From Neoscytalidium dimidiatum (Eukaryota > Ascomycota > Dothideomycetes > Botryosphaeriales > Botryosphaeriaceae), in the NCBI GenBank assembly GCA_037367355.1, contig CM074698.1, positions 1,922,001 through 1,986,000 on the forward strand: a stretch of DNA of 64,000 bases, written 5' to 3'. The position numbers and the translations under genes were made by a program. Shown here piece by piece: positions 1 through 12,778 of the stretch (positions are counted from its first letter, which is position 1; each line of letters opens with the position of its first letter). Below the pieces are notes generated by a model that was not told the origin of the DNA, ran no database searches, and was given only the letters and a program-made list of their open reading frames with translations.

Positions 1-140
1 GTGGCGGGGTCGGCGTCGTTGATGCTGGCGTTGGAGTCGTTGCTGTCGCGCTCGTCGAGGCCCGGGAAGGTCCAGTCGTTGCGGACGCGCTCGGTGAGGT
101 AGCGGCGCGCGTCGCGGGCGGCGGATTGGTTGGTGTCCAT
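1..140 (-). CDS. Partial unknown protein, N-terminus only
   Basis: A reading frame opens with ATG at 140 on the minus strand and runs off the left edge. The 46 visible residues begin MDTNQSAARDARRYL and continue with a charged stretch rich in Arg, Asp and Asn. No domain or signal peptide is visible, and I do not recognise it. The codon third positions are strongly G/C, as in neighbouring real genes, and a CA-rich promoter-like tract follows upstream, which supports a true start. Stop and length are unknown. Confidence 0.5.
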   Translation of the reverse strand, partial: MDTNQSAARDARRYLTERVRNDWTFPGLDERDSNDSNASINDADPA

Positions 141-1041
141 TGCGTGTGTGGTCTTGGCTTTCTATCAATGAAAGGGAAACAATGGTCGTAGCAGTTTTCT
201 TTCTGTCGCGCACACGCACGCACGCACGCACGCACACAGCGCACTGGACGTGTATGAGGGCGCGCGTATGTACTTAGTAGAGCTTGGGCGAGCTTCTTGT
301 TGGCTGGATTCGGTGCTTTCTTTGCCTGCTTCCTCTACCAGGCTTTACAGAATAACAACCGCGCGGCCGTGGCGATGTGCCAAGGCCATCCAGCAAAAGG
401 GCAAAAGTCGGTGTCGAAAATGATGGAGATAAGTCCGTTGGGGCCAGCGTAAAAATGCAAGAAGGAAGCAAGAAATGCGCCTTTTGCGTGGAGCACGCGA
501 GCGAGAATGTGGCGTCGAGAGCGAATAGAGAGAGAGGGAGCTGCGCTGCCCAGCGGCGGCGACGGTGCGCCTGCGCTTGCGCTTGCGATAACTGGAAGTA
601 TGGCCTGATCTGCCGTGACGTTTCTTGCCCGTCGGCAGCTGTCGCGCTGGGCTGGCTCTCGGCGAAAGGAGGAAGGAAAGGAGCTGGGACCCCAGTCGGT
701 AGCGCGCGCACCGTTGGCCGGCCGGGGAGTTTAAAAAGGTTGTGTCATGCAAAAGAATGCTGGGGAAAAAGGACATGACCAGGATGCCGACCTGAACCCA
801 CTATCCTTGATGTCACGAGGGCGCCGTTGCCGCCTCGTCAATCGCACCATGGGCTTCTTGCCCAGAGAATGCCATGCCACATATTGATCTCATCATTGAC
901 TCATGGTTCTTTATCTATCAACAGGAACGCCGGATATCATTCATTCGAACGGAAAGGTCCCCTTTTAATACCCTGGCCAACCCAAGAATGCCGTACGTAA
1001 TATGTCGTAACCGAAACGCTTCCCCATGTCTCCACCTCTTC
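141..1041. other. Intergenic, upstream of partial gene and downstream of TSR1
   Basis: About 900 bases without a supportable gene. It holds a short CGCA microsatellite at about 208-238, probably in the promoter of the leftward partial gene. Open frames on both strands between 274 and 778 overlap each other and resemble no family; I treat them as chance. Confidence 0.5.
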
Positions 1042-3707
1042 TCATAGCGCCTCCCCCGCCTTGAGCGCACGCGCCTCGCGGGGCCACACGCGCTTGTACA
1101 GGCTGACGCCAACCGCGTCCTGCGGATTAATCCGCCCATCGAATGTCGCCTTGAAGTAGCCATGCGTACCTAAGCTCTCCTTGATGAAACCACTGCGACC
1201 GCGCTTCGTCCACAGCTGCAGCGCCTTAAACCATTGCACGTCCTCCGCGTTGAAGAACATGTATCGCACTGTCACCACGCGCTTGTGGATCTTGTACGGG
1301 TGGCCCGTGAGAATGATCCGCTTAGCAATCACGCGTGACGTCGAAGGCGGCAGCGATGTGCCTGTGCCAATTAGCTGCAACTCGCCCTCAGCAGCCTCGT
1401 CAGCCTCAGCGTCCATCGCCGTGTCCTCGCCATCTGCGCCGTCTTCCTCTTCCGGCACAACACGCTTGAAGAAAAGTGCGGGGACGGAGCCCCATGTAAT
1501 TGGTGCCACGAACGTCGCAATCGCGCTGCGACCTGGGTGCAGGAACCTGTCGAACTTGTGGACATCGTTCGGGCTATTGCCTGATGCTGAGAAGACTGGG
1601 TTGATCTTGAAGCGCCTTGGGCCACACTGGAGAATAAGCTCCTCCTTGCTCTTGATTGGCTCTTCGTAGTCCGAGCTCAGCGTGATGCTGTAGTTAACAG
1701 CAGTGCGCTTGTGCTCATGGCGCAGCAGCGAGAAAAGGGCCAACGTATGCTCTGGGTTGTAGATGCTCTGCAGGGAGAGAGGCACGTTACGAAGGTGCAC
1801 GTTGACACGAGTGCCAGGCTGGACACCGCCAACCAGAGCTTCTCTCAAGACGCGTGCTTTGGCGCCCTTGTAGTCTGAAATCTCCAGGAGACGCCTCCAG
1901 TACTCAGGCTCGTATGGCCTATCTTCTTCCGTCTCCCAGTGACTTGTCCTCAGGCTCTTGAGTCCCCTGTACTTGGCAAGACGTTCTCGTGCGAGCACAT
2001 TCGGGTGGAGCTCGATCTCATCAGGAAACTCAAGGTCCTCTTCCGCCTCCTTGCGCTGGGCACGATATGCCTCTATTTGCTCGGCTTCGTCTTCGGGAGA
2101 TGGGTCCATAAACATTTCAGATTGCGGATACTCAGATGGGGCAGCTTCCGTAGGCTCTCTTCCGTTAACGTCCAGACCTTCCATGCCGTCTGCTGGGTTT
2201 GCTGGGCCGTCCATGTCGTGGTCTTCCTCATCGTCAGCCACGCTTTCAAGGTCGGATCCAGAATCGGACATGTCGCCAAGATACCACGCTGACTGGTATT
2301 TCGAGGTTCCCTTAGGCAATCTCTTCGGGCGCAGCTGCTCCTCATCTTCCTCCTCGGAAAAGTAATGATGGTCATCCAAAAGCACACCCTTGCGTTCTGA
2401 GGGTGCCACGGAAACCGCATAATCGTCGATATCCTCCATGACAGCCTCCTCAGGCGCAAGATTGGCAAGGTCGTCCTGGTCCTCGGTTGGCTGGTCCAAA
2501 ACGGTATCTTCCCCTTCAAGATCAACAGCCATGTCGTCTCCCTTGCCCTTCTTCCGAGTCTCAAGAGGAGCCGCTGTGATCTTCTCGATCTGAAATGTTC
2601 CCCAGTCTCCCACTTCTACTAGCCTGTCCGCCTTCAGGCCCTTCCCTCTGACGACGCCAGTAAGGACGACCTCACCCGTTGCTTCACCCTCGCCCATTGC
2701 CGCCTTGCCGCTCGGCCATCTGATGTCTTCCACAACCATCCAGCTGCGCTCATCTCTCCACCTCACGCCCTTCGGAATGCTCGTGCAGAGCGACCTCATA
2801 AGGTTCAAGCACTCCTGCCTGTTATCCAGCGAATGAACCTTCTCCTGTGCCGGGAAAAAGTGCGTAATGAACGACTTGAGGGATGCAAGGACCTGCGGGC
2901 GCCGCTTCGGAGGCTCAACCGCATCGAGACCCTATACCTGTCAGCAACCCGCAGCTCATTTCCGGATCCGTGCAGCCCGGGAAAGGGCATACCTGCACCG
3001 CAGCCAGCACGTTCGACACGCCCTGGCTCTCCACGCTCCTCAGCACCAGCTCCCCCAGCGCATCCACCTCCTGCTCCGCGCTGAGCACGAAGATCACGAA
3101 ATCCGCGACCCGGCACGCGTCCAGCGCGGCCACCAGGTCCCTCGGGACGACCAGGTACTGCACCTTCTGCTTGAACCGCTCGACGCCGACCCTCACGACG
3201 CCGGCCTCGGGCACGTCGCCGGCCTCGTCGATGTCCAGCGCGCCGTTGAGGCCGCGCACGGCCAGCCTGCCCGACACGTCGTCGGCGAGCGGCACGACGG
3301 CGACGACGCGCGGCGCGCCGTCGCGCCCGGCGAACACCTTGGTCGCCTCGACGTGCTCGGCGTGCTTGCCCGCGCGCTTCTGCCGCGCCTGGTTGCGCCG
3401 GTCCAGCTTCGACATGACCTGCTGGTGCGGCGTGCGCCGGATGCCGCGCTCGCCGTCGATTTTGCCTGTTTCGTGCGCAACCGGAAGGGGGGACGAAGTT
3501 AGCTGTCTGAAGTTCGCATTTTTTTGGGGGGGGAGTTTCTTTTTCCCTCACAGGGAAGAGAGGGTCGTGTGAGGAGAGCGGGGGTCGTAGCCTACCCTTG
3601 CTTTGCTCCTTCAGCGCGCTCTTGCTGGCGTGGCGGGACTTGAACGGCTTGTGCGACACCTTGGTGGTGCTGCGGTGGTGGTGCTGTTGGCCGGCCATGG
3701 GGGCCAT
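1042..3707 (-). CDS. TSR1: Ribosome biogenesis protein TSR1
   Basis: Three exons: 3707-3596, 3465-2993 and 2931-1042, giving 824 residues (yeast Tsr1 is about 790). Tsr1 is a GTPase-like but inactive factor that sits on the late pre-40S particle and is needed for 20S rRNA processing. The basic N-terminus (HHHRSTTKVSHKPFKSRHASK) matches the family start. A degenerate GTPase-like part follows, then an AARP2CN segment around residues 237-310, a long Asp/Glu-rich linker around 330-470, and the conserved C-terminal RIBIOP_C/DUF663 region to the end. A second ATG at 3698 is an equally possible start (821 residues). The first intron carries a T/G homopolymer tract near 3519-3533. Function is assigned from family resemblance, and the family call is firm. 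Confidence 0.93.
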
Positions 3708-4152
3708 CTTGCTCCCGCTGGGTCCCGCCTTGAATCGGAAGGGTATGCTCGCCAGATTGGGCGGTGGGATCGTTGCGCTGGCCGAGCAGGGTCGAATTTG
3801 CCTGGTGACGATGGTTCGGCCGCGGAATTTTTGGCGATGTGGGTTGCGCGATAAGACTCGTTATCGGGACCCTGCAGGGATCTTGCCGTCCGAAGAAAAG
3901 TCATGGCCACTTCAGGGCATGCGTATATGCATCGATGTCACTGCGGAGATTTGAGAAAACGCATCTACCTAGTAGCTAGAAATGTTGCAGTGCTCAATTA
4001 ATTGCACATATACTGAATATCTACGATTTAAACGACTTTTCCATGCCCAAACTCCAGGCGCCAAACTAAACCCCACATATCGCATCTGGTATCTCGCGCA
4101 AAGCTCATCTAAGAGTCTTGCCTCTTACTGATCCGAAAACAGAATTCTCTCT
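3708..4152. other. Intergenic between TSR1 start and ARG8 stop
   Basis: About 445 bases holding the TSR1 promoter and the ARG8 3' region. Nothing further is recognised; small plus-strand frames here look like chance. Confidence 0.5.
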
Positions 4153-5637
4153 TTACTTCTTGAAGACAGCGTTCATAGCATCTCCCAAAATGGCCATGCC
4201 CTTTGCAATTTCCGCTTCACTGATGACCAACGGAGGAACGAACCTGAGCGTGTTCGTACCGCAAGTGATGATGAGCAAACCCCGCTCACGAGCAGCAGTC
4301 ACGATAGGCGTAGGATCTTGGTTCAGCTGCAGACCGAGGATCAGACCCTTACCCCTGATTTCGGTGATCACATCAGGGAAGCTTTGCTTGAGCTTCTCGA
4401 ACTGCTGACGGAAGATCTGCTCCTTCTTCAGGACCGACTTCTGCAGCTCGGGATCAGCCAGTCTGCCGACGATGTGGTGTGCCAGCCTGCAGGCAAGCGG
4501 GTTGCCTCCGAAGGTTGTGCCGTGATCACCGGGAACGATCTTCGAGACAACAAAGTTGTTGACGACGGTAGCACCGATGGGGAAACCGTTGCCCAGCGCC
4601 TTCGCGGTGGTCAAGATGTCGGGGTGCGCCTCCTTTGGCAGCGAGGCATGTGCCCAGATCTGACCAGTACGGCCGAGACCGCTCTGGATCTCGTCGTAGA
4701 TGAGGACAGCTCCGACCTCGGTGCAGCGCTTGCGGAGAGCCAGGAGGAACTCGGGCGTCGCGACATTGACACCACCCTCTCCCTGAATCGGCTCAATTAT
4801 GACACCGCAAGTACTCTCCGTGACCAACGATGGAATTGCCTCAATGTCGTTGTAGTTGCCATACCTAAAGCCAGGAACCATGGGCGCGAAAGGTTTCTGG
4901 TACTTGGGGTTGGGCGTGGCAGACAGGGAGCCCATGGTGCGGCCATGGAAGGAGCTGTGGAAAGAGACAAGCTCATGCTTCGCACCAGACGGAGCAAACT
5001 CCTTGCCGACCTTGCGCGCGAACTTGATAGCTGCCTCGTTCGCCTCCGAACCAGAGTTGCAGATGAAGGTCTTCTCTGCAGTGTGCATGCCGCCGCCAGC
5101 GATTGTCTTCTCAACAAGCAGCTTAGACAGAGCGCCAGTCCAAGGGTTGTGGTACAGATTCGAGGTGTGGATCAGGGTCTGCGCCTGCTCGGCCATCAGC
5201 TTGACCATCTGCGGGTCGCAGTGGCCAAGCGCATTCACAGCAATGCCTGCGGTGAAGTCGAGATACTGGCGGTTCTCTACATCATACAGGTAGCACCCCT
5301 CTCCCTTGTGGAACATAGGCATCGGGCGAACATAGGTTGGGACCATGTATGGCAGCGAGTCGTTGACCAAGCGGGCGGTCTGAGAATCGGCAGCGGGGTC
5401 GGGGTTTGTGAGAGCGGCCTCTTTCTATGCGCAAGTGGTTAAGTTGTGCCAATGGTAAGGTGGAATGCTGCTTGGATGTCGTCTCACCTCAATAGACTCC
5501 TTCACATTGTTAGGCAAGCTTGAAGCTGCCGTAGCTGCAGATGACGCATAGCGTTGGATAGCCACAGGCGCGATGGCGAAAGGTCTGGGAGCGCGCAGAG
5601 CAGCGCAGACGCGCTTGGTACTGAGTCGCAATGCCAT
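4153..5637 (-). CDS. ARG8: Acetylornithine aminotransferase, mitochondrial
   Basis: Two exons, 5637-5488 and 5424-4153, encode 473 residues. The enzyme is a class-III PLP transaminase converting N-acetylglutamate semialdehyde plus glutamate to N-acetylornithine in mitochondrial arginine synthesis. The first exon is rich in Arg, Ala and Ser with no acids until its end, a typical mitochondrial presequence. The body shows the ArgD/Arg8 signatures: FTAGIAVNALGHCDP, the GSEANEAAIKFARK phosphate-binding region, IIEPIQGEGG, the YDEIQSGLGRTG region, and the PLP lysine in TTAKALGNGFPIG (about K325). Ornithine aminotransferase is the close alternative, but the AGIAVNALGH and GEGGVNVAT patterns favour Arg8. 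Length and intron position are normal. Confidence 0.93.
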
Positions 5638-6620
5638 GACGAACAAATTGAAGAAGCGAAAGAGAGCGAGGCAGAGAAACAAGAACGGGGTATCTCTAGC
5701 AAAGGCAATGCGGCGGCGATTGGAAGTCAAAATGAGTCGATGAAGAGTCCGGGCCCTGAAAAATGCCGCTATCGATAAATCGCGCCCTATGCTTGGGGAC
5801 TCAATGTTCGGACAGCCTGCGGCCCTTACTTTTTCTCGATGGCTGATTTGTAGAGAAGTCGTTGCTGGTAGCTGTCCCGACGCTCGCTTCATCCAATGCT
5901 GGCGCCCGCGCGCCGATTTCGCAGTGCGGAGAACCTGCTTCTCCGCGCCATTTCCTGTCTTCCACCATGAAAATCCACGCTATCTAACGGCAGCTTTGAC
6001 TATCAACTGCATATTCATACGAGCTTACTTGTGGATGTTTAATTAATTGGCTTTAATATGTAAAATGCCGCTGCATTCAATTTCTTCTCTCAGGCGGCGC
6101 CATTCGTAACATTAAGGTGCTATCTCTAGATTCATCCGCTAACAGCTCCTGGCTCTGTCACTAAACTATACAATACTATGATTCCTTCCTTAACAGGATT
6201 ACCTCTTATCATATGTAACATACTCGGTGTTTTTTTCCGAGAGCTATCAATGTACGCCCTGCTAGAGCATTTCTTCGCGAACGAAACTTGGTGCCAACAT
6301 GAAGCTATGTTCTTGGCGAGGAATTCCAATGCTCCAGTAGCAACACATAGTTTTCCGCGCAGTAAACCAACAAAACAAGTCTCTATCCATCTCAGATGTC
6401 GGTGCAAAGTGCAGATGGCCAAACTCCGCTAAGTCCGATTATCCACACGAGCTTTGCTGCAGGTTTCCTTTTTAGGTTAAGTAGTCTTACTGCTGCGGCT
6501 GAGCTTCACCACCTCTTTTAAGGGACCAGATATCTGCGCTTGTTTTCAAAACCATCCTCTATTTTTCCTAGTTGCAAGCCTTTGATTTAGACTTTTGCCT
6601 TCTACCATATTGTACTCGTA
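5638..6620. other. Divergent promoter region ARG8 / esterase
   Basis: About 980 bases between two outward-facing starts. The middle part (about 6000-6200) is AT-rich. No gene, RNA or repeat is recognised. Confidence 0.5.
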
Positions 6621-7824
6621 ATGGAGAACATCGACTTGACGGAAGCCGCGAGGATCCATCCAGAACTCAAAGAGGTGGGATCTGACAGCAGCAGCAACCC
6701 CTCTCAGAGCTGACAGCATGCCCAGTACTTCGCTCAAGGTGGACAAGATGCAGTCAGCAAGGTGACTGATCTCGTCGCCACAAGGACTGCAATGGCCGTT
6801 GGTCTACGTTCGGTCCTCTCCTCGATGCCTGCGAGCTACCTGGCAGGCGTGCAGAAGGATGAGATGGAGATCCCTATGCGCGACGGTACAAAGATCAAAG
6901 CCCTGGTATACAAGCCCTCAAATGCCAATGCCAGTGGCTCTGCACCTCTTGCCGTCCTGTACCACGGTGGAGGCCACGTCGTCGGCATCCCGGAGATGGA
7001 AGAGAACAACTGCCTCATACTGGTCCGCAATCACGGCTGCGTAGCTGTGAGCGTCGACTATCGACTTGCACCAGAGCACCCGTTCCCGATTCCGGTTGAA
7101 GACTGCTGGGATGCTTTCAAATGGGTACGTGGGTACGTTTCCGGGGAACAAAGCAGTTTCCATCACGCCAAGAACAATCTGACATGAATACTAGGTGGCC
7201 GCGCATGCGTGTCAACTTGGAGCAGATGGCTCCAAAGGATTCCTCGTAGGAGGAGCTTCGGCTGGGGCTAACCTCGCCGCAGCGGTGTCGCACTTGGCGC
7301 GCGACGAGCAAGTGAGCCCGGCTTTGACCGGCATATTTCTTGCCGTACCTAGTTGTCTGCCACATGACGCGGTTCCTGAAAAGTACAAGGACAGGTACAA
7401 AAGCTTTGCTGAGAGCAAGAGCTATGAGGCGGGTAACCCGGCAGCCATGCTGGAGGTAATGAGTGAGTACAGGTCTCTTGGCTGAAACTGAGCAAGTTGC
7501 CCTGCTGAGCGAGGAAGGACAGGTTATTATCAGGGCGATAGCTCGTCCCCACTGTTTGCTCCGTTCAACTGGCCATCTGGACACGCTGGCCTGCCGCGGA
7601 CGTACCTGCAGGTGTGCGGGATGGATCCGCTTCGGGACGAAGGATTGTTGTACGAGTATGTGCTACGGACAGAAGGAGGAGTGCAGACAAAGATGGACTT
7701 CTACCCAGGCATGCCCCACGGCTTCTGGGCTCTCTACCCGCAGCTGGAAGGGTCAAAAAGAGCAGCAGCAGACTCAGTGCAGGGGTGGAATTGGCTGATG
7801 TCGGGCAAATCGCCGTCGGCCTAA
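6621..7824 (+). CDS. HSL-type alpha/beta hydrolase (esterase)
   Basis: Four exons, 6621-6674, 6717-7124, 7195-7462 and 7523-7824, give 343 residues, the usual size for this fungal group. It belongs to the hormone-sensitive-lipase (alpha/beta hydrolase-3) family. Visible are the oxyanion-hole motif HGGG (101-104), the [11 protein letters not shown] block, the nucleophile elbow GASAG with Ser176, the acid DPLRD (Asp278) and His309 in MPHGF. There is no signal peptide, so a cytosolic carboxylesterase acting on small acyl or acetyl esters is inferred; the substrate is unknown. The first intron would be only 42 bases (GTGGGA...CTGACAG), but it is needed to join the in-frame 5' exon. Starting inside exon 2 instead would lose the N-terminal cap helices. 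Confidence 0.85.
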
Positions 7825-9032
7825 CTCTGTGTAGCTCATGGTTTGTGGCAGTGGACACTTGGCCAAAGTGATATCAAGGTTGTAGATGCTTATGTGTAAG
7901 CTTGCTGGTCAGGACATCAATCTCATCTGGGCCACGGTTCGAGAGCAGAAAATCATTACTGGCCTTGTCAGGCAGGCCCGCCGGAGAGTGGCCTCTGCGA
8001 AACGTCAGCGACCGCGGCGCAGGGTGCGATTAGATCTGATTGGGGCTGATGGCTCGGGATTGTTGCGCAGAGCCCGGGGATTATGGAGGTCGTGTGCGTC
8101 GCAGCTGTTTCGGGCAGCTGGGCAGGGCGGCGACGAGCAGCGGAGGCCATTCCCGGCCAGCGCGGCAGTCCTGACGTCGCGCGCGTCATCTCCGAAAGTC
8201 ATGACCAGGGTCTTGCAAACAAAGCGCTGCTGCCGTGAAGTTTTTGCACAAACAAGAGCCAGCGTAGCCTCGGAACAGCGAGTCAATGACCAACGGGCGA
8301 TAGTGGAGGAGGCTTCATCTGTGCGTATCAGCAACACAGTGACTGGCCTTGAAAATTTGGACGAGAGCGGGCAGCTCGCTGAGGCCGCCGTACGTACTTA
8401 TCTCCGCAACGTCTCGGGGCGGGCGGCTGGGTTTTCTGGAGCACAGCCAAGGCGCTACGCCGTAGGGCGCTCGCTGAGTGGCGGCTAAGCTTTGCGGCTT
8501 CGCCAGCGCGGGCCAACGCTCGCTCGTCCGCCCGGAAAGACGGCAGCCAACGTCGTGTTATGACGCTCTCTCTCGAACCGCAGCTGTAGGGAGTTGCAGC
8601 GCCTGCAGTCCTTCTGTGCTGCTTTGTCCTGGCGCCAGGATGCGGTAAGCAGGCTGCATTCTGCCAGTTCGGCCAAATGGGCTCCGCATGGCCGTCGTAG
8701 ATGGCGCTGGCTGGCGTACCCCCTGCGTAAATTGCCCCGAGCGAGCTTACGGCGGACGTAGTGCATACGCAAGCCTCATCCACGCTGCTCTCTCTCCAGC
8801 CTCCATGCCAGATCCGACGCGCGGCGGTACCGAGCCTGCTTGAATGGAGCACGCCATGTGAGCCGCTCCCGCTGTCCGTCGTTGCGCCGCATCCTGTATT
8901 TACTTCGTTACTCTCCCTCCACCACCCGCGAGCCTTTTCATCCTTTCCCGTCCCGTCTCCAGACCGCTCGCCCGCCAGCCGCGCCTCTCTCTGCCCGTCC
9001 CTGTTCCCGCTCAGTCCTCGCCCCCCCCAGCC
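7825..9032. other. Intergenic between two esterase genes
   Basis: About 1.2 kb. Open frames on both strands (one of 200 codons at 7886-8488 plus, one of 303 at 8328-9239 minus) overlap each other and show no family features. The last 250 bases are pyrimidine-rich, as expected for a promoter/5' UTR of the plus-strand gene at 9033. Confidence 0.45.
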
Positions 9033-10354
9033 ATGAGGACCCTCACCCGTTTCCACGTCCTGGTCTTTTTTGCCATCTGTACCATTGCCTACATCGGCTG
9101 GGTCTTGCCCTCGCTGCAGATCCAGAGCCGCGTGCAGAAGGCCCTTTCGCGCTCGCAAAGACGCATTGTTGTCTTCGGTGATTCCTGGTCTGACACGGGC
9201 TCCTATCGCGTGCAAATTCCAGCCCAGAATCCCCAGCACAACATCAGCCGGCCTTTGTGGACCGAGGCCTTGTGCAAAGAGGTACGTGTCTGTCCCAGAC
9301 GACCTGCATGCGATTAGCTCACGAGATCAGCTGCTGTGCGACGACATCGAGAATTTCGCCAGATCCTCGGGGTCGCCAGACTTCAAAGAGCACCCTGACG
9401 CTGTCTTGGACACCGACATCCTGGCCAATGTCACGAATCAGCATCCCGAGAACCACAAATTCCTTGCCGACTTCAAGAAACAGGTCCAGCAGTGGGTCAA
9501 CTTTGAGAAGCAGGCCGGCCACATCGCCGCTCGCGCCGAGGGCAAGGAATGGACTGTTTTCACCGTCTTCTTTGGCATCAGCGACATCTGGCAGTACACC
9601 TCGCTCGACAACAAAGCCACCGACGACGACATCCGGGAGACCATGGCCGCCTTGTTCGCCCAGCTTGACGTAATCGCCCAGCACATGGGCGCCCGCCCGC
9701 ACATCGTCCTGGCCAAGGTTGTAGACATCTCCTTCCTGCCCGCGTTTGCCCTCCAGCCTATGGACTTCCCGGACCGGCAGCAGACGGCCGTGTCGCTGAC
9801 CGAGAAGTGGAACCTCGAGCTGGAAAAGGCGGCGAGAGACTGGACGGGTGGCTACGTCCACCTGCTGGAGACAGACAAGTGGCTCCTGAACCTGATCCGC
9901 GAGCAGCAGATGCACAAGATTGGCATCGCCGACGAGCGCGGCGAGGGCAAGGGCAATCCCAGGTTCCGCGAGGTGCGCAGCCCGTGCGTGCCTCTGCCGC
10001 AGAGCGCCGGGGCGGCGCAGTTCCCGTTTGACATGGCCGACGCCAACAGCAACCGCACCGAGCCCTGCGACGATGCGTCTCACTATCTGTTCTGGTCAGT
10101 AATCTTTTTTTGTTTTTCTCCCTCCGTCTCCGCTCTCGGCTCTGGTTGGAGGCCCACTGACACACTGTTCCAGGGACGGCATGCACTTGTCCGGCAGGGC
10201 ACACAAGCTGCTAGCCCTTGAGGCCGCCGACCTGGTCGCCACCAACTACACCCACAATCTCAACGCCCTCCGCAAGTTCGATCTCGAGCAGGAAGTGGCC
10301 GCCGAAAAGGCCGGGTCGGAGAATGGGGCGGGCTCAACGGCGGCGACGGTGTAG
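9033..10354 (+). CDS. Membrane-anchored GDSL/SGNH esterase (CE16-like)
   Basis: Three exons, 9033-9281, 9331-10094 and 10174-10354, encode 397 residues. An N-terminal hydrophobic helix (residues about 9-28, LVFFAICTIAYIGWV) with basic flanks looks like a signal anchor. Then come block I FGDSWSDTG with nucleophile Ser51, a central FGISDIWQY block in the place of the GxND motif, and the C-terminal WDGMHLSGRAH carrying the catalytic Asp339 and His342. The pattern fits SGNH acetylesterases of carbohydrate esterase family 16, which deacetylate plant oligosaccharides. The anchor suggests a secretory-pathway or surface location. The first intron is 49 bases, chosen because only the acceptor at 9330 keeps the frame. 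Exact substrate is not readable. Confidence 0.85.
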
Positions 10355-11123
10355 TAGTGTCGTCAGAAAGAACGAGGAACAGCGCATTTCTTAGGAGTTA
10401 TTTTTCATGTGGAGGAAGGCCCATCCCATTGCGGTTGTCTGAGATACCCATTCACGTTTCAGCATTTTCTGGCGTTGACGCGGGAGCGCGCACGGCTTGC
10501 ATTCCGGCGAAGCGGGCACAATCCCCTCCATCCCTAGCGGGCAGGCGTTTGTATGCATTGTCTCAAAATCTCAAGTTTTTCTTTGTGCGGGTAACCGCGT
10601 CCTTGCATCTTTTCGGGGCCTTTTTTTTTTTTTTTCCACCGGGCGGAGGAATGTCTCGGGCGTGGGGGAAAGAGGCGTGCGATCACGCTGCCCAGCCCCG
10701 TGCCAGCATACGGCCGCATCTGGGAATCTTTACGCTCCGCCCAGCGGGACGAGAAGAAAGAATTTGCAGAAAGTTGCGAACAGCAAAAACCGGGCCCCGC
10801 AATCTGTCTAGGACAATTACATGCACGCGTTGGCTTCAACCCTCCCAGTTCGAGCCTTCAAACAAAGAACATGAGTCCCGGGCATAATAGACACAAAGCC
10901 TGCTAGCCTAACCATGTCTTTGACTAGTGCCGCCTCCTATTGACCATTCAAGTCCCAGGTCCTGTAAGAGCCCACCGCTTTGGCTATTCTATCAAGGCTG
11001 GCCTCGCCGTCCTGGAAATCTCCGACTCGTTAGAGATTCTCCGCCATTTCGAGTTCGAGAGACGCGAGAGAAAGTGCAAGAGCTATAGACGGCCGTGCAT
11101 GAGGACGCGGGCTATCCTGAACG
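10355..11123. other. Intergenic upstream of HMG-box gene
   Basis: About 770 bases with a T15-16 tract near 10620-10636. Nothing else is recognised; the frame at 10357-10887 is unlike any family. Confidence 0.45.
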
Positions 11124-12744
11124 ATGATGGACGTTGACATGTCGGAGTCCAATGCAGCAGCAGCAGGAGGAGGAACAGGAGTACCAATCAAGGAGGTGAT
11201 GGTGGAGAGGAGCTCGAACGGCTCACGCAAGGCATCTACGACAATCTCTACCCGCTCTTCCCGCCGGACGGCCAGCCCTTCCCGCGCCTCGAAACAGGAC
11301 GATGCAGGCCCGCCGACGCCAGAGTCACCACCATTCCGCCTGACGCGGAAGAGAGCTGCGTCGCTAGCTGATAAAGCTGACCGGGACGAGCAGCCGGAAG
11401 ACGCCGCAGCTATTGTGGTTGATGAAGGAGAAGAGGCGGCCGACATCCCTCCAACCATCATCGCTTCCACGACCACCATCGCTCCAACGACCCACTCTCG
11501 TATGAGTTCCGGCGGTACATCCGTAGGTTCAGCAGGCTCAGCGGCAAGTCATGTTTGTCTGTGCCAGCCCGATCCCAAGATTCCGCGGCCAAGGAACGGT
11601 AAGTCGGGCTTGCCCTTTTAACTTCTCTTGTTATCCTGGCGGTCCTTTATATCACATCCATTATCCTCTCGGTCAGGCCAGCTCACTGGCAAAAAGAGAT
11701 CCCTTGTACTGCTCTCCATCTCTTTTCTAACGCACCATCCATGACGACGGCGGTGTGACTTCTTCATCCCCTTTGTCAGGACCATCCTCTGTCAGGACCA
11801 TCCTTTGTCAATGCTCACACGTGGCTGACTCTCCGTCCTTTGTACGCCGCACCGCAGCTTTCATACTATATCGACAGCACCACCAGGCCGCGATCGTGGC
11901 CCAGCACCCAGGTCTAGCAAACCCGGAAATCTCCAAGATCATCGGCGAGCAGTGGAAAGCGCAGCCGGAATCCGTGCGAAACGAGTGGAAAGCGCTGGCC
12001 GAAGAAGAGAAGCTACGCCACCAGCAGCAGTACCCGGAATACCGCTACCAGCCACGGCGAGGCGGACGCCGCGGCAGCCTGTCGACGCTCAACACCAGCG
12101 CCGCGAACGGAACAACGGCCGATAAATACCACTGCAGCAAGTGCGGCGGCCGCAGCATCACCACGCCGCCGACGACGACGACGACGCCCTTCTCCTCAAC
12201 GAAGCTCGCCAACCAAGGCTCCGCCGCCGCCGCCGGCGCCGCCGCCAGCACGGCTGCCAACAACAGCAACATCAACGCCGCAGCGCCCTCCTCCCTGAAC
12301 ACCCCCATGCTCCCCCCGCCCACGCCAACCTCCGCCCTCACCCCAACATCCCGCTATCTCCCGCCCATGATGTCCAACCTCGCCATCAACACGCAAGCCG
12401 CCGCCGCCGCCGCCGCCGCCTCCTCCTCTTCCTCCTCTTCCTCCCCGAACTACCACCGCCCCAGCATCACCACCACCCGCACAACCCCAACCTGGCACCA
12501 CCCCAACTACCACCCCCGCCACCCCCGCGACGACCCCCCCAGCGCCGCCACCACCGGCCCCCTCTCCCCCGACGCCAAGCGCCGCCGCGTCGCCGCCAAC
12601 ACGCAGGCCTACGTGCCGCCCGCAGCCGGCGCGCGCATCCCCGGCACGCCGTACCCGCCGCCGCCATTTTCTGGAGTGGTGGCGGATCCGCGGCGGCACT
12701 CGCTGCCGCGGCCGGACAGCTTGCTGCGCGGAGGTGGGTCGCAA

Positions 12745-12778
<34 letters not shown>

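Noticed and set aside
4318..5442. 374-codon plus-strand open frame
   Set aside because: Exactly antisense to ARG8 and lacking its own signals.
8328..9239. 303-codon minus-strand open frame
   Set aside because: Overlaps the promoter and first exon of the GDSL esterase; no homologous motif or plausible promoter.
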